64,000 nucleotides of DNA, taken from positions 1 to 64,000 of the forward strand of contig JAVSMW010000003.1 of assembly GCA_032027005.1 (NCBI GenBank). The letters are read 5' to 3'. The stretch comes from JAVSMW01 sp032027005 (lineage in GTDB: Bacteria; Bacillota; Thermincolia; Thermincolales; UBA2595). A program made the translations under genes and the position numbers. A model generated the notes under the pieces. The model was given only the letters and a program-made list of their open reading frames with translations. It made no database searches and was not told the origin of the DNA. This document shows, piece by piece, positions 47,948 to 56,183 of this stretch (positions are counted from its first letter, which is position 1; every line of letters starts with the position of its first letter).

Positions 47948-48008
47948 CTCTTACTTACTCTTACTTACTCTTACTTACTCTTACTTACTCTTACTTACTC
48001 TTACTTTA
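47948..48008. repeat. 10-base tandem repeat (about six copies)
   Basis: CTTACTTACT-type decamers (unit TTACTTACTC) run from 47950 to about 48005, just after the nrfA stop on the minus strand. The copies are exact until the last. It is a simple-sequence repeat likely to vary by slippage. Confidence 0.85.
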
Positions 48009-48051
48009 CTCTCTCTTTTCAATCTCCGCGTCATCTTTTCAAATTTCTTCT

Positions 48052-49284
48052 TTACTGAACCATCTCCTTAGCCTTATGTGCATAATCAATGGCTAATCCC
48101 AGAGAATCCATAGCCTGCACAGGGTTATGGAAGCCCCGGCTGTTTTCGGCGGCCACCCAGTCCCAATACCACTGAGCCTTTACAACCAGCTCTTGGGCTT
48201 CATTAATTTTTGTTTTATCTGCATTGGAGTTTTCGAGTCCCTTTTTGATAGCTTGATGAGCTTCTGCGATAACCTTGGCTGCCGTTGTCTGCATCTTGAA
48301 GGTCTTGGTCTGGGTGTTTAAAACTCTGTCTTTAAGCCAGGTTGTGCCCTGTTTATGACAGGTTTGGCAGGAAACATCAATGGTTTTCAGAGGACTGGTC
48401 CACCAGTGAGAAGAAATTTTTTTACCGTCCTCACGCATATACGGCATATGGCAGTCTGAACAGCTTACACCGGCCGAACCATGAGTTCCATTGCTCCAGG
48501 TCTCAAATTCCGGATGCTGCACCTTTCTCATTTTAGCCTTTGAATCAGGATGCTCCCAATCTGTAAAATTCATTTTGTCATAATAAGCACTGATTTGAGT
48601 TGGCTCCATACCGTCCTTCCACGGATAAGTGACCACCTGGGAACCTTTTTGGAAATAGTACTCAACATGGCACTGGCCGCAGACATAAGACCTCATCTCT
48701 TGCTGAGTAGCTTTATTTACATCAATCCCGCGTGTCTTCATAGCCTCTATAAAGGCTGGCCTGGTGACCTTAAGATCCATTGTTTTCGGGTCGTGGCAAT
48801 CAGCGCACGCTATCGAATGCTTTGCCTGCTTAGCAAGTTCTACCACAGGGGTAGTATAATATGCCGGACCCAATTGCTTCATCAGTTTTGGAGCAGTAGG
48901 GGTTTTACAGGAAAGGCAGGTGCCGGGTGTTGCGGCGTTGACCCTTTTGCTTGCTAACATATCCTGCAGGGCATATGTATGACCCCGTTCTTCATTATAT
49001 TCTTTGCTAAAACTATATCCTTTGAAAAGCTCCAATATCTCAGGCTCCACAATATATTTCGACTCTTTTACCGAACCGCCGAAATCAGTTTTGGACATCT
49101 CACTATTCTTAAGGTAGCTATTATATTGTGATGGATAGTATTTACCCCAAACCGCAGGATCCAGTTCATTTTCATCAATTGCAACGATTTTTGCGGTATT
49201 TTCAGTCTTTCCGCTACACCCGGCAAAAAGAAACAATGTTGTGCTCAGTATAATAAAAATCAATCCACGCAATACCTTTTTCAT
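48052..49284 (-). CDS. nrfA: Pentahaem nitrite reductase NrfA
   Basis: 410 residues; reduces nitrite to ammonium with six electrons. A lipoprotein signal (LFLFAGCSGK) anchors it outside the membrane. Haem sites in order: CLSCK (the catalytic haem with Lys as ligand), CADCH, CGQCH, CSDCH, CQTCH. This CxxCK plus four CxxCH set is diagnostic. It follows nrfH by 34 bases. Both are under an ANTAR-type attenuator after glnK2, linking nitrite ammonification to nitrogen control. Confidence 0.95.
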   Translation of the reverse strand: MKKVLRGLIFIILSTTLFLFAGCSGKTENTAKIVAIDENELDPAVWGKYYPSQYNSYLKNSEMSKTDFGGSVKESKYIVEPEILELFKGYSFSKEYNEERGHTYALQDMLASKRVNAATPGTCLSCKTPTAPKLMKQLGPAYYTTPVVELAKQAKHSIACADCHDPKTMDLKVTRPAFIEAMKTRGIDVNKATQQEMRSYVCGQCHVEYYFQKGSQVVTYPWKDGMEPTQISAYYDKMNFTDWEHPDSKAKMRKVQHPEFETWSNGTHGSAGVSCSDCHMPYMREDGKKISSHWWTSPLKTIDVSCQTCHKQGTTWLKDRVLNTQTKTFKMQTTAAKVIAEAHQAIKKGLENSNADKTKINEAQELVVKAQWYWDWVAAENSRGFHNPVQAMDSLGLAIDYAHKAKEMVQ

Positions 49285-49317
49285 ATCTTAAACACCTTCT
49301 TCAGCTCGAATTGTATG

Positions 49318-49743
49318 TTAGTCATGAACTAAATTCCTGTGGCAGTTCGTACACATCTGATCCTGCCCTATACCGGTGTGCTCTACCGTGGTTTGATGAC
49401 ACCTGATGCAGTTAGCAGTAATTATTTTCTTAGTCTCGTCTGTTGCCTGTAATACCTGGGGCACTTCTCCCAGAGTCGTTACATAGAGATCATGCAATCC
49501 AGCTTTGGTTTTAAAAACTACCTTAGGTATATATGAGTTTGGGGCATGACACTCAGTACACTTAAACTGCTTGTGACCTGAGTCTTGTAATGTCTCATAA
49601 GGTTCCTGCATCGTGTGGCAGTTGAGACAAAACTTGGCATTATCCGAATAGCTAATTGCTTTATCAGTAAGTAAAAACAAAAAACTCAGCATGCCTGTCA
49701 CGAAAGTTAATAAAATTACCTTTGGTTTTATTTTAGCCATCAT
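49318..49743 (-). CDS. nrfH: Tetrahaem quinol dehydrogenase NrfH
   Basis: 141 residues. One N-terminal membrane anchor (VILLTFVTGMLSFLFLL) and four haem sites: CLNCH, CTECH, CIRCH, CTNCH. NapC/NirT type; takes electrons from menaquinol and passes them to NrfA. ATG 49743 follows a GGGGGGG-rich site; ATG 49740 is equally possible. Confidence 0.93.
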   Translation of the reverse strand: MMAKIKPKVILLTFVTGMLSFLFLLTDKAISYSDNAKFCLNCHTMQEPYETLQDSGHKQFKCTECHAPNSYIPKVVFKTKAGLHDLYVTTLGEVPQVLQATDETKKIITANCIRCHQTTVEHTGIGQDQMCTNCHRNLVHD

Positions 49744-49777
49744 CTTACCCCCCCCTTTTATTAGTCTGACATGATAG

Positions 49778-49846
49778 AAAAAGACGCTTTTCAGGATTTT
49801 AACATCCGGAAAAGCGTCCTCGCTGTATAATACATCCTAGTATCAT
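49778..49846 (-). promoter_or_regulatory. ANTAR-type dual-hairpin attenuator in front of nrfHA
   Basis: Minus strand. Hairpin 1 (49846-49827): ATGATAC, loop TAGGAT, GTATTAT. Hairpin 2 (49824-49813): AGC, loop GAGGAC, GCT. Terminator 49818-49783: GACGCTTTTC pairs with GAAAAGCGTC and ends in TTTTTC. Both loops keep G4 but not A1. It lies between glnK2 and nrfH, so nrfHA can be switched separately from the transporter genes in the same transcript. Confidence 0.75.
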
Positions 49847-49890
49847 ATATTTTGTAGTTATCATCATCATGCCATTAACTGGTTTTTGCA

Positions 49891-50229
49891 TTAGATAGCT
49901 TCTTCTCCGCCTTCACCGGTTCTGATACGGACGGCATTTTCCACAGGATAGACAAATATTTTGCCATCACCGATTTCGCCTGTCCTGGCGGTATTTACTA
50001 GTATCCGGATAACCTCATCCACCCATTTGTCTCTGATGACTATTTCTATCTTAATTTTAGCAATAAGATCAATAGTGTATTCAGTACCCCGGTAAACCTC
50101 TTTTTTGCCTTTTTGCAGGCCACAACCAACAACCTCGGTCACTGTCATCCCATGGATACCGAATTTACCAAGGGCGTCCTTAATATCATCCAATTTTGCC
50201 GGACGTATAATGGCTTCGATTTTTTTCAT
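49891..50229 (-). CDS. glnK: PII nitrogen regulatory protein (second copy)
   Basis: 112 residues (MKKIEAIIRPAKLDDIKDAL). T-loop GLQKGKKEVYRGTEYTIDLI with Tyr46 and Tyr51, and GKIFVYPVENAVRIRTGEGG. It follows amt2 by 25 bases, the usual amtB-glnK order (reversed from the first module, where glnK comes first). Confidence 0.93.
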   Translation of the reverse strand: MKKIEAIIRPAKLDDIKDALGKFGIHGMTVTEVVGCGLQKGKKEVYRGTEYTIDLIAKIKIEIVIRDKWVDEVIRILVNTARTGEIGDGKIFVYPVENAVRIRTGEGGEEAI

Positions 50230-50254
50230 AATTATTTCCCCTTTCGTGGTGTTT

Positions 50255-51649
50255 TCAATTTACCCGCACCGCGGAAGAGTCGGCAACCTTTTCCCGGATC
50301 TTGCCCTTACTCAGTGATGCCGACATCACCAGATCCCGATATGCCTCTTCGCCATGCATGGTTAAATCAAGTCCTGTCATTTCCTCGTCAGCTGTAGCTC
50401 TTAATTTGGTAAAGATACCTACAAGCTTAAGTATTACAAAAGTCCCGATTGCTGCCACTGCATAGGTTGCAATGATACTAATGATTTGGGCTTTCATTAA
50501 CCCGGGGTTCCCGTAGAACAGTCCGTCCACCCCGGCCGGGTTAATTGCTTTGGTAGCAAAGAGGCCGGTAGCTATAGCTCCCCATGTTCCGCCAAGTCCG
50601 TGACAGCCAAAAGCATCGAGGGCATCATCATAGCCCAATTTTGATTTCAAAACACTAACCCCGAGATAACAAACCACTCCACCGACAAGGCCTATCACCA
50701 GGGCAGCCAAAGGTGTGACAAAACCTGATGCCGGAGTAATGGCTACGAGACCTGCTACAGCACCACTGGCAGCACCCAGCACTGTTGGCTTGCCATGATG
50801 TAACCATTCAGCCAGCAGCCACGACAAAGCCGCTGCGGCAGCAGAAGTATTGGTTACTACAAAAGCGTTGGTGGCCAGCCCGTTGGCTGCCAGGGCACTT
50901 CCTGCATTAAAGCCGAACCAGCCAAACCAGAGCAGTCCTGCCCCCAAAACTGTCATCGGCAGCTGGTGCGGCAGCATGGGTTCTTTGCCATAGCCCTTCC
51001 TTTTGCCCAGAACAAGAGCAGCGACCAGGCCCGATACCCCTGAACTGATATGGACCACCGTACCTCCGGCAAAGTCTAGGGCCCCCAGGTTGCGGATCCA
51101 CCCATCAACACCCCATACCCAGTGTGCCAAGGGGTCATAAATTAGGGTTGCCCACAGTACCATAAAAGCCAGAAAAGCCGGAAATCTCATTCTTTCTGCA
51201 ATTGATCCGGTGATTAAGGCCGGAGTAATTATAGCAAACATTAACTGGAACATGGCAAACATCTGATGTGGAATGGTTGCCGCATAATCCGGATTCGGGA
51301 CCATTCCCACATCCTTAAAACCAAGCCAGTTGAGACTGCCGATCAGGTGGCCTTTATCTGGACCAAAAGCCAGGGTATAGCCAATCAATACCCATTGTAC
51401 AGAAATCACAGCAATAAGTATAAAACTCTGCATGAACGTACTTAAAACATTTTTCCGGCGGACCATCCCTCCGTAAAACAGGGCCAGTCCCGGTGTCATC
51501 AGCATTACCAGAGCACCGGCAATTATCATAAATGCAGTATCACCCGTATCAATCGGTGACGTTTCGGCTCCCCAGGCTATACCCGGAAATACCATTAGCA
51601 ACAATAAAGAAACAGCAAAAGCAATCTTACCAGTTTTCATCGGTGTCAC
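50255..51649 (-). CDS. amt: Ammonium transporter (second copy)
   Basis: 464 residues with an N-terminal signal-like helix (MKTGKIAFAVSLLLLMVFPG) and 11 helices: PGLALFYGGMVRRKNVLSTF, FAGGTVVHISSGVSGLVAAL, LLWFGWFGFNAGSALAANG, FGCHGLGGTWGAIATGLFA. The pore His pair is in VVHIS and GCHG. Under its own promoter and ANTAR-type attenuator; glnK2, nrfH and nrfA follow in the same direction. Confidence 0.94.
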   Translation of the reverse strand: MTPMKTGKIAFAVSLLLLMVFPGIAWGAETSPIDTGDTAFMIIAGALVMLMTPGLALFYGGMVRRKNVLSTFMQSFILIAVISVQWVLIGYTLAFGPDKGHLIGSLNWLGFKDVGMVPNPDYAATIPHQMFAMFQLMFAIITPALITGSIAERMRFPAFLAFMVLWATLIYDPLAHWVWGVDGWIRNLGALDFAGGTVVHISSGVSGLVAALVLGKRKGYGKEPMLPHQLPMTVLGAGLLWFGWFGFNAGSALAANGLATNAFVVTNTSAAAAALSWLLAEWLHHGKPTVLGAASGAVAGLVAITPASGFVTPLAALVIGLVGGVVCYLGVSVLKSKLGYDDALDAFGCHGLGGTWGAIATGLFATKAINPAGVDGLFYGNPGLMKAQIISIIATYAVAAIGTFVILKLVGIFTKLRATADEEMTGLDLTMHGEEAYRDLVMSASLSKGKIREKVADSSAVRVN

Positions 51650-51763
51650 CCTTTCTAGAAATTTCTATTAATTAAACAACTAGCTCCCTATCAGGAACCG
51701 GCGCCAATTCCCAATAGAGAGCTTCGTTGCTCAACCCATAATTTTCATCCGACTTTGCACAAT

Positions 51764-51829
51764 AAAAAAACGCTTTGCGGAAGAGATTCTTCCCAAAGCG
51801 TCATTGCCTAATAGGTACATCAACGTACC
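51764..51829 (-). promoter_or_regulatory. ANTAR-type dual-hairpin attenuator of amt2
   Basis: Minus strand. Hairpin 1 (51829-51814): GGTAC, loop GTTGAT, GTACC. Hairpin 2 (51808-51797): GGC, loop AATGAC, GCT. Terminator 51800-51771: CGCTTTG...GGAAGA pairs with TCTTCC...CAAAGCG and ends in TTTTTTT. Both loops have G4; the second has A1. Confidence 0.8.
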
Positions 51830-51848
51830 GCTATTTAATCTATAATTG

Positions 51849-51877
51849 ATATTATCATAGATGTTCGTAGATTTCAA
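51849..51877 (-). promoter_or_regulatory. amt2 promoter
   Basis: TTGAAA (-35, 51877-51872) and TAATAT (-10, 51854-51849), 17-base spacer, minus strand, about 20 bases before the attenuator. Confidence 0.65.
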
Positions 51878-52152
51878 TAGGGTTTCGAAAAGAACACAGG
51901 ACCACGTCAAAGTCATGCCTAACCCAGACACAGCGCGATCTGTGAAATAATAGTGGCTTTTTTCTTTATGGACTGGTAAAATAGAGTCAAAAAAATCATA
52001 NACAAGAACTCCTATCGTTTTCGGTTATAACGGAGACGTTTTTTAAAAAATTAGTTGAGTAATTGGATATCTCTGTTTACTGACTTTGACGGAGACCTGG
52101 AAAAGAACATTGTATACAGCCCGCTGCCAAAAAATTATTCGACCAGCAGACC
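51878..52152. other. Intergenic without visible genes
   Basis: Between the amt2 promoter and the stop of the antiporter gene I see no gene or strong structure. One N lies at 52001. Confidence 0.4.
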
Positions 52153-53388
52153 CTAGCCTGACACATTATCTCCTATTGCAGCGTGTTCCCCAGAGTTGCT
52201 GGCTCTTTTGTCACTGAAGTGGCTTGTAACCTTGAGGAGCGGAGGTGTGACTATCGTGGATACCAATACCATCACAACTATACCAGTGTATAGCGTATTA
52301 TCAATAATGTTCCCCTGTAGGCCAATGGCTGCTATGATCAGGGCAATTTCACCCCTGGAAATCATGCCGACGCCTATAACTATCGACTTATCCCAATTAA
52401 ACCCGGATATCTTGGCTCCTAAACCGCAACCAATCACCTTGGTTAATACAGCGATTAAAGATAATATTATTACAAATACCCATCCGCTGCCAAGGGCCCC
52501 GACCTCAGCCTGTAAACCGATACTGACGAAAAAAACAGGTATCAAAAAAGAATATCCTAACCCTTCCGACCTTTCCAATATTTCATCCTTGTATTTGGTT
52601 GTACCTATAATGATTCCGGCTATATAAGCTCCGGTTATATCGGCTACCCCTGACATTTCCGCTAATACGGAAAAAACGAAAACGAGCATCAAGGCCGCCG
52701 CTGTTAAGCCCTGGTTAACCGGTGAGCGCCGCACCCACTTCAAGAACGGCGGTATAGCCAGTTTCCCAATATAGGAAGCAAGAACAAAGAATAATACCAT
52801 CTTAGCAATTAAGAGCGAAACCCCGGTCACCCCGCCTCCCCCGGCTCCAGCCAGTCCAAGTACAAGGGTAAGGACGATTATGCCAAGAACATCATCGATT
52901 ACAGCCGCTCCCAGGATAGTCATGCCAACTTTAGTTTTAAGCCGGCCTAATTCCCGCAAAGTCTGGGCCGAAATACTTACACTGGTTGCTGTCAAGACTG
53001 TCCCGATGAACAAAGGTACAAACCCGGAATAACCTGCCAACATGGCATATAAAGTGCCGACACCCATTGGCAGGGCCACTCCGCCAATTGCTGTAAGGGT
53101 TGAGGCAAAACCGGCTTTTTTAAATTCCTCTACATCGGTCTCCATTCCGGCTAGAAACATAAGGACGATTACCCCTAGTTCAGCCAGGAGCTTTAATGTT
53201 TCGGTTTCATGAAGCAGTCCAAGGACCGAAGGACCAATAATTATCCCAACCAAAAGCTTGCCAAAAACGGTAGGCTGCCCGAGTTTGTCACTAATAGTCC
53301 CCGCCGTTTTCACTGCACCAATAATAATGACTAACTGCAGAAGTAAACTCTCATTGATCAATTCTTTAATTACGTTTAACCACTCCAT
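52153..53388 (-). CDS. CPA2-family cation/proton antiporter
   Basis: 411 residues, 12 helices, no C-terminal TrkA-N domain. LGQPTVFGKLLVGIIIGPSV, FLAGMETDVEEFKKAGF, GTVLTATSVSISAQTLRELG, AVIDDVLGIIVLTLVLG (the paired acidic residues of the ion site) and GYSFLIPVFFVSIGLQAEVG are typical of the KefB/NapA group. It likely exchanges sodium or potassium for protons. ATG 53388 (MEWLNVIKEL) has AGGGGTGAGG upstream. Confidence 0.87.
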   Translation of the reverse strand: MEWLNVIKELINESLLLQLVIIIGAVKTAGTISDKLGQPTVFGKLLVGIIIGPSVLGLLHETETLKLLAELGVIVLMFLAGMETDVEEFKKAGFASTLTAIGGVALPMGVGTLYAMLAGYSGFVPLFIGTVLTATSVSISAQTLRELGRLKTKVGMTILGAAVIDDVLGIIVLTLVLGLAGAGGGGVTGVSLLIAKMVLFFVLASYIGKLAIPPFLKWVRRSPVNQGLTAAALMLVFVFSVLAEMSGVADITGAYIAGIIIGTTKYKDEILERSEGLGYSFLIPVFFVSIGLQAEVGALGSGWVFVIILSLIAVLTKVIGCGLGAKISGFNWDKSIVIGVGMISRGEIALIIAAIGLQGNIIDNTLYTGIVVMVLVSTIVTPPLLKVTSHFSDKRASNSGEHAAIGDNVSG

Positions 53389-53621
53389 ACCCTCACCCCT
53401 AAAAGCATTTTTAAACTGCACCTTTCAAGCTCAAACACACATATATATCATACTATAAATCGAACCTTTTCCAAACAGTTTGTTCCCCAATTATAAACTT
53501 GCCTAGTTGAACGGTAGATATCAAGATGTTAGTGGAAAAAAATTGACACTGATGTTTTTTCAATAGTCAAGCAACTTTCGCTGACAAATCTCATAAAATA
53601 GATTTCGAAACAGATAGTTTT

Positions 53622-53683
53622 CGATACAATGACGTATCGGTTGGCAATGAGGCCACTGGGAACATCCATCCCGGTGGCCTTTC
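53622..53683 (+). promoter_or_regulatory. ANTAR-type dual-hairpin attenuator of asnB
   Basis: Plus strand. Hairpin 1 (53622-53639): CGATAC, loop AATGAC, GTATCG. Hairpin 2 (53642-53655): TGGC, loop AATGAG, GCCA. Both loops have A1 and G4. Terminator 53651-53679: GGCCACTGGGA pairs with TCCCGGTGGCC, then TTTCCCT. Hairpin 2's 3' arm is part of the terminator 5' arm. The gene starts about 60 bases later. Confidence 0.83.
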
Positions 53684-53741
53684 CCTATTGGGACGGGCCG
53701 GGGTGGCAGCAATAGATTTTTAAATTTAGGAGGACGATTGC

Positions 53742-55586
53742 ATGTGTGGTATTGCAGGTTGGCTTAACTTACACAGCGATATTTCAAAAAAAAAGATCTT
53801 AGTTGAAAAAATGTCCGCAACCCTTGCCCGACGGGGGCCTGACCAAGCAGGCATCTGGGTCTCGGAGTCTGCCGTTCTGGCTCACCGCCGTCTTATCGTT
53901 GTAGACCCCGCAGGGGGGTGCCAGCCCATGGTCCGCAAGCGAGGAAACCAAACATACATTCTGGTATACAATGGTGAATTGTACAACACAACAGAGCTGC
54001 GGGACGATTTAGTAGGACTTGGATACAGGTTCCAGGGGCATTCTGACACGGAAGTTTTGCTGGCCTCCTACATGGAATGGGGTGCCGGGTGTGTAGAACG
54101 CTTTAACGGGATTTTCGCCTTTGCGGTCTGGGATGTTCTACAACAGTCACTGTTTCTGGCCCGTGACCGTTTTGGGGTAAAGCCCCTCTTTTACACCCTT
54201 TGTGGCGATTCCTTTCTTTTCAGTTCGGAATTGAAGGCCTTACTGGCTCATCCTTTGGTAAAGCCTGAGTTAGATAGCGAAGGCCTAGCAGAAATTTTTG
54301 CCCTGGGTCCCTCCCATTCACCGGGCCACGGGATCTTTAAAAATATCCGGGAGGTCAAAGCCGGCCATTCTCTAATCTATAATTGTAATGGCATCCAAAC
54401 TCGTCGTTACTGGCAGCTTGTGAGTGCCGAACATCCGGATGACCTTGCTGTCACAATAATTAAGGTCCGGCAGCTACTGCATGATGCCGCGTACCGGCAA
54501 CTGGTCGCCGATGTACCAGTCTGCACACTGCTCTCAGGTGGCTTGGATTCCAGTGCCCTGACAGCTATTGCGGCTAATTCCTTGCACTCCCAAAGCCAGG
54601 AGCCCCTACACACCTTTTCTGTCGACTACGCCGATAATGACCGGCATTTTCAGGCCACTCAGTTTGAGCCGACAACTGACGAGCCATGGGTGAAGCTCAT
54701 TTCCGAATGCTTTGGCACCCACCACCATTTTATCAAAATAGATACCCCCCAGTTGACAGATGCCCTCATTGATGCTATGCGGGCCCGAGATCTGCCGGGA
54801 ATGGCTGATATAGATTCTTCCCTCTACCTGTTCTGCAAAGAAATAAAGAAATTCGCCACTGTAGCCCAGTCCGGTGAATGTGCCGATGAAGTATTTGGGG
54901 GTTACCCCTGGTATATGCAGGAAGAGTCCCTAACCTGCGGCACATTTCCCTGGCTGCGTTCTATAGAGCAGCGTAAGCAGGTGCTTTCATCCGAACTGGT
55001 GAATTATATTCAGCCTGACGATTACATAGCCAGGAGATATTCCGAAACTATCGCCGAAGTCCCGCAATTGCCAGGAGAAAATCCTCTTGAAGCCCGTCGT
55101 CGGGAGTTATTTTACTTAAATCTAACCTGGTTCATGCCCCAACTTTTAGAGCGCAAAGACCGCATGAGTATGGCTGCCGGCCTGGAAGTCAGAGTGCCCT
55201 TTTGTGACCACCGCCTGGTAGAATATGTGTGGAATATTCCATGGCATATGAAAAGCTGCGGAAACAGGGAAAAGGGTATCTTACGGGAAGCATTGCATGG
55301 GATATTACCAAAGGAAGTACTGAACAGGAAAAAGAGTCCCTATCCCAAAACACATAACCCAGCCTACCTGTCCGCTGTTACCAGACAGCTGCGGGAAATC
55401 ATCCATGACCCGGCATCACCGCTGCTCCCTCTGATAAATAAAGAAACAGTTTTAAAAATAACCCGCGCTGAAAGTGACATTTTTGATAAGCCATGGTTTG
55501 GACAGTTGATGAAAGGCCCACAGCTCTTTGCTTTTCTGATTCAGGTAGATACATGGCTAAGGGAGTACAAAATCAGTATCAATTAA
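53742..55586 (+). CDS. asnB: Asparagine synthetase (glutamine-hydrolysing)
   Basis: 614 residues; makes asparagine from aspartate, ATP and glutamine. Class II amidotransferase with the catalytic Cys2 (MCGIAGWLN), RGPDQAGIW, FNGIFAFAVWD, RDRFGVKPLFY; the synthetase domain has VCTLLSGGLDSSALTAIAA (PP-loop). RBS AGGAGG ahead of ATG 53742. The stop is shared tail-to-tail with the second ANTAR regulator (they overlap by four bases). Control by an ANTAR-type leader is very likely. Confidence 0.94.
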   Translation: MCGIAGWLNLHSDISKKKILVEKMSATLARRGPDQAGIWVSESAVLAHRRLIVVDPAGGCQPMVRKRGNQTYILVYNGELYNTTELRDDLVGLGYRFQGHSDTEVLLASYMEWGAGCVERFNGIFAFAVWDVLQQSLFLARDRFGVKPLFYTLCGDSFLFSSELKALLAHPLVKPELDSEGLAEIFALGPSHSPGHGIFKNIREVKAGHSLIYNCNGIQTRRYWQLVSAEHPDDLAVTIIKVRQLLHDAAYRQLVADVPVCTLLSGGLDSSALTAIAANSLHSQSQEPLHTFSVDYADNDRHFQATQFEPTTDEPWVKLISECFGTHHHFIKIDTPQLTDALIDAMRARDLPGMADIDSSLYLFCKEIKKFATVAQSGECADEVFGGYPWYMQEESLTCGTFPWLRSIEQRKQVLSSELVNYIQPDDYIARRYSETIAEVPQLPGENPLEARRRELFYLNLTWFMPQLLERKDRMSMAAGLEVRVPFCDHRLVEYVWNIPWHMKSCGNREKGILREALHGILPKEVLNRKKSPYPKTHNPAYLSAVTRQLREIIHDPASPLLPLINKETVLKITRAESDIFDKPWFGQLMKGPQLFAFLIQVDTWLREYKISIN

Positions 55587-56164
55587 ATTTCAAAGGCAGT
55601 GATTATAGCTTCGGCAATTGTTTTCATAGATGTCCTTTTCTTCATACTCTGCTGCCTGATTCTTCGGAAGGCCTCTTCCTCTGATAAACCATTAGCATTC
55701 ATTAGAATACCCTTGGCCTTTTCAATTGTTTTTCTGGCCTCTAAATCATCTTTCAGGCGCCGTACTTCGCTCTCCAGGCTGACCATTTTATTGAAAACCG
55801 AATATGCGTACTCAACCACAGATAACATATGTAATTGATCAAAAGGCTTAACCAGCACAGGATATGTCCAAGACTGGCCGGGTTGGCGGGTGAAATCAAA
55901 GTCCTTCTCCGCATAATCAACCATTACTACTACCGCGCACAACCGGCCGTCTTCGATTATATTTGCTAACTCCAGGCCGCTTCTTACCGGCAGGTTGGCA
56001 GCCGTTATAAACACCTCAGGCTGCATAGTTCTCAGCATTTTAAGAGCCGTGGCCCCATCACCTGCTTCACCGACTATGGTATAACCTGCCTGAGTAAGCA
56101 TTCCGGCCAAGTTTTTGCGGAACGAGGTATCTTTTTCAGCTAACAAAACTCTCATTTTCTGCAT
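55583..56164 (-). CDS. ANTAR-domain protein with a degenerate receiver
   Basis: About 193 residues from ATG 56164 (MQKMRVLLAEKD), GGAAGCGGG upstream. A receiver-like domain is followed by a coiled coil (LESEVRRLKDDLEARK) and a complete ANTAR domain (TIEKAKGILMNANGLSEEEA, FRRIRQQSMKKRTSMKTIAE). Where the other regulator has VILDAKM, this one has FITAANLP, so the phosphorylated Asp is replaced by Ala; the conserved Lys (LVKPF) remains. It probably works without phosphorylation or through another partner. It follows alr by 20 bases and converges on asnB, whose leader carries an ANTAR site. Confidence 0.87.
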   Translation of the reverse strand: MQKMRVLLAEKDTSFRKNLAGMLTQAGYTIVGEAGDGATALKMLRTMQPEVFITAANLPVRSGLELANIIEDGRLCAVVVMVDYAEKDFDFTRQPGQSWTYPVLVKPFDQLHMLSVVEYAYSVFNKMVSLESEVRRLKDDLEARKTIEKAKGILMNANGLSEEEAFRRIRQQSMKKRTSMKTIAEAIITAFEI

Positions 56165-56183
56165 CCCGCTTCCGTTGAATTCA

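Noticed and set aside
47948..48008. Short repeats that might suggest a CRISPR array
   Set aside because: The unit is only 10 bases and there are no unique spacers; it is a simple tandem repeat.
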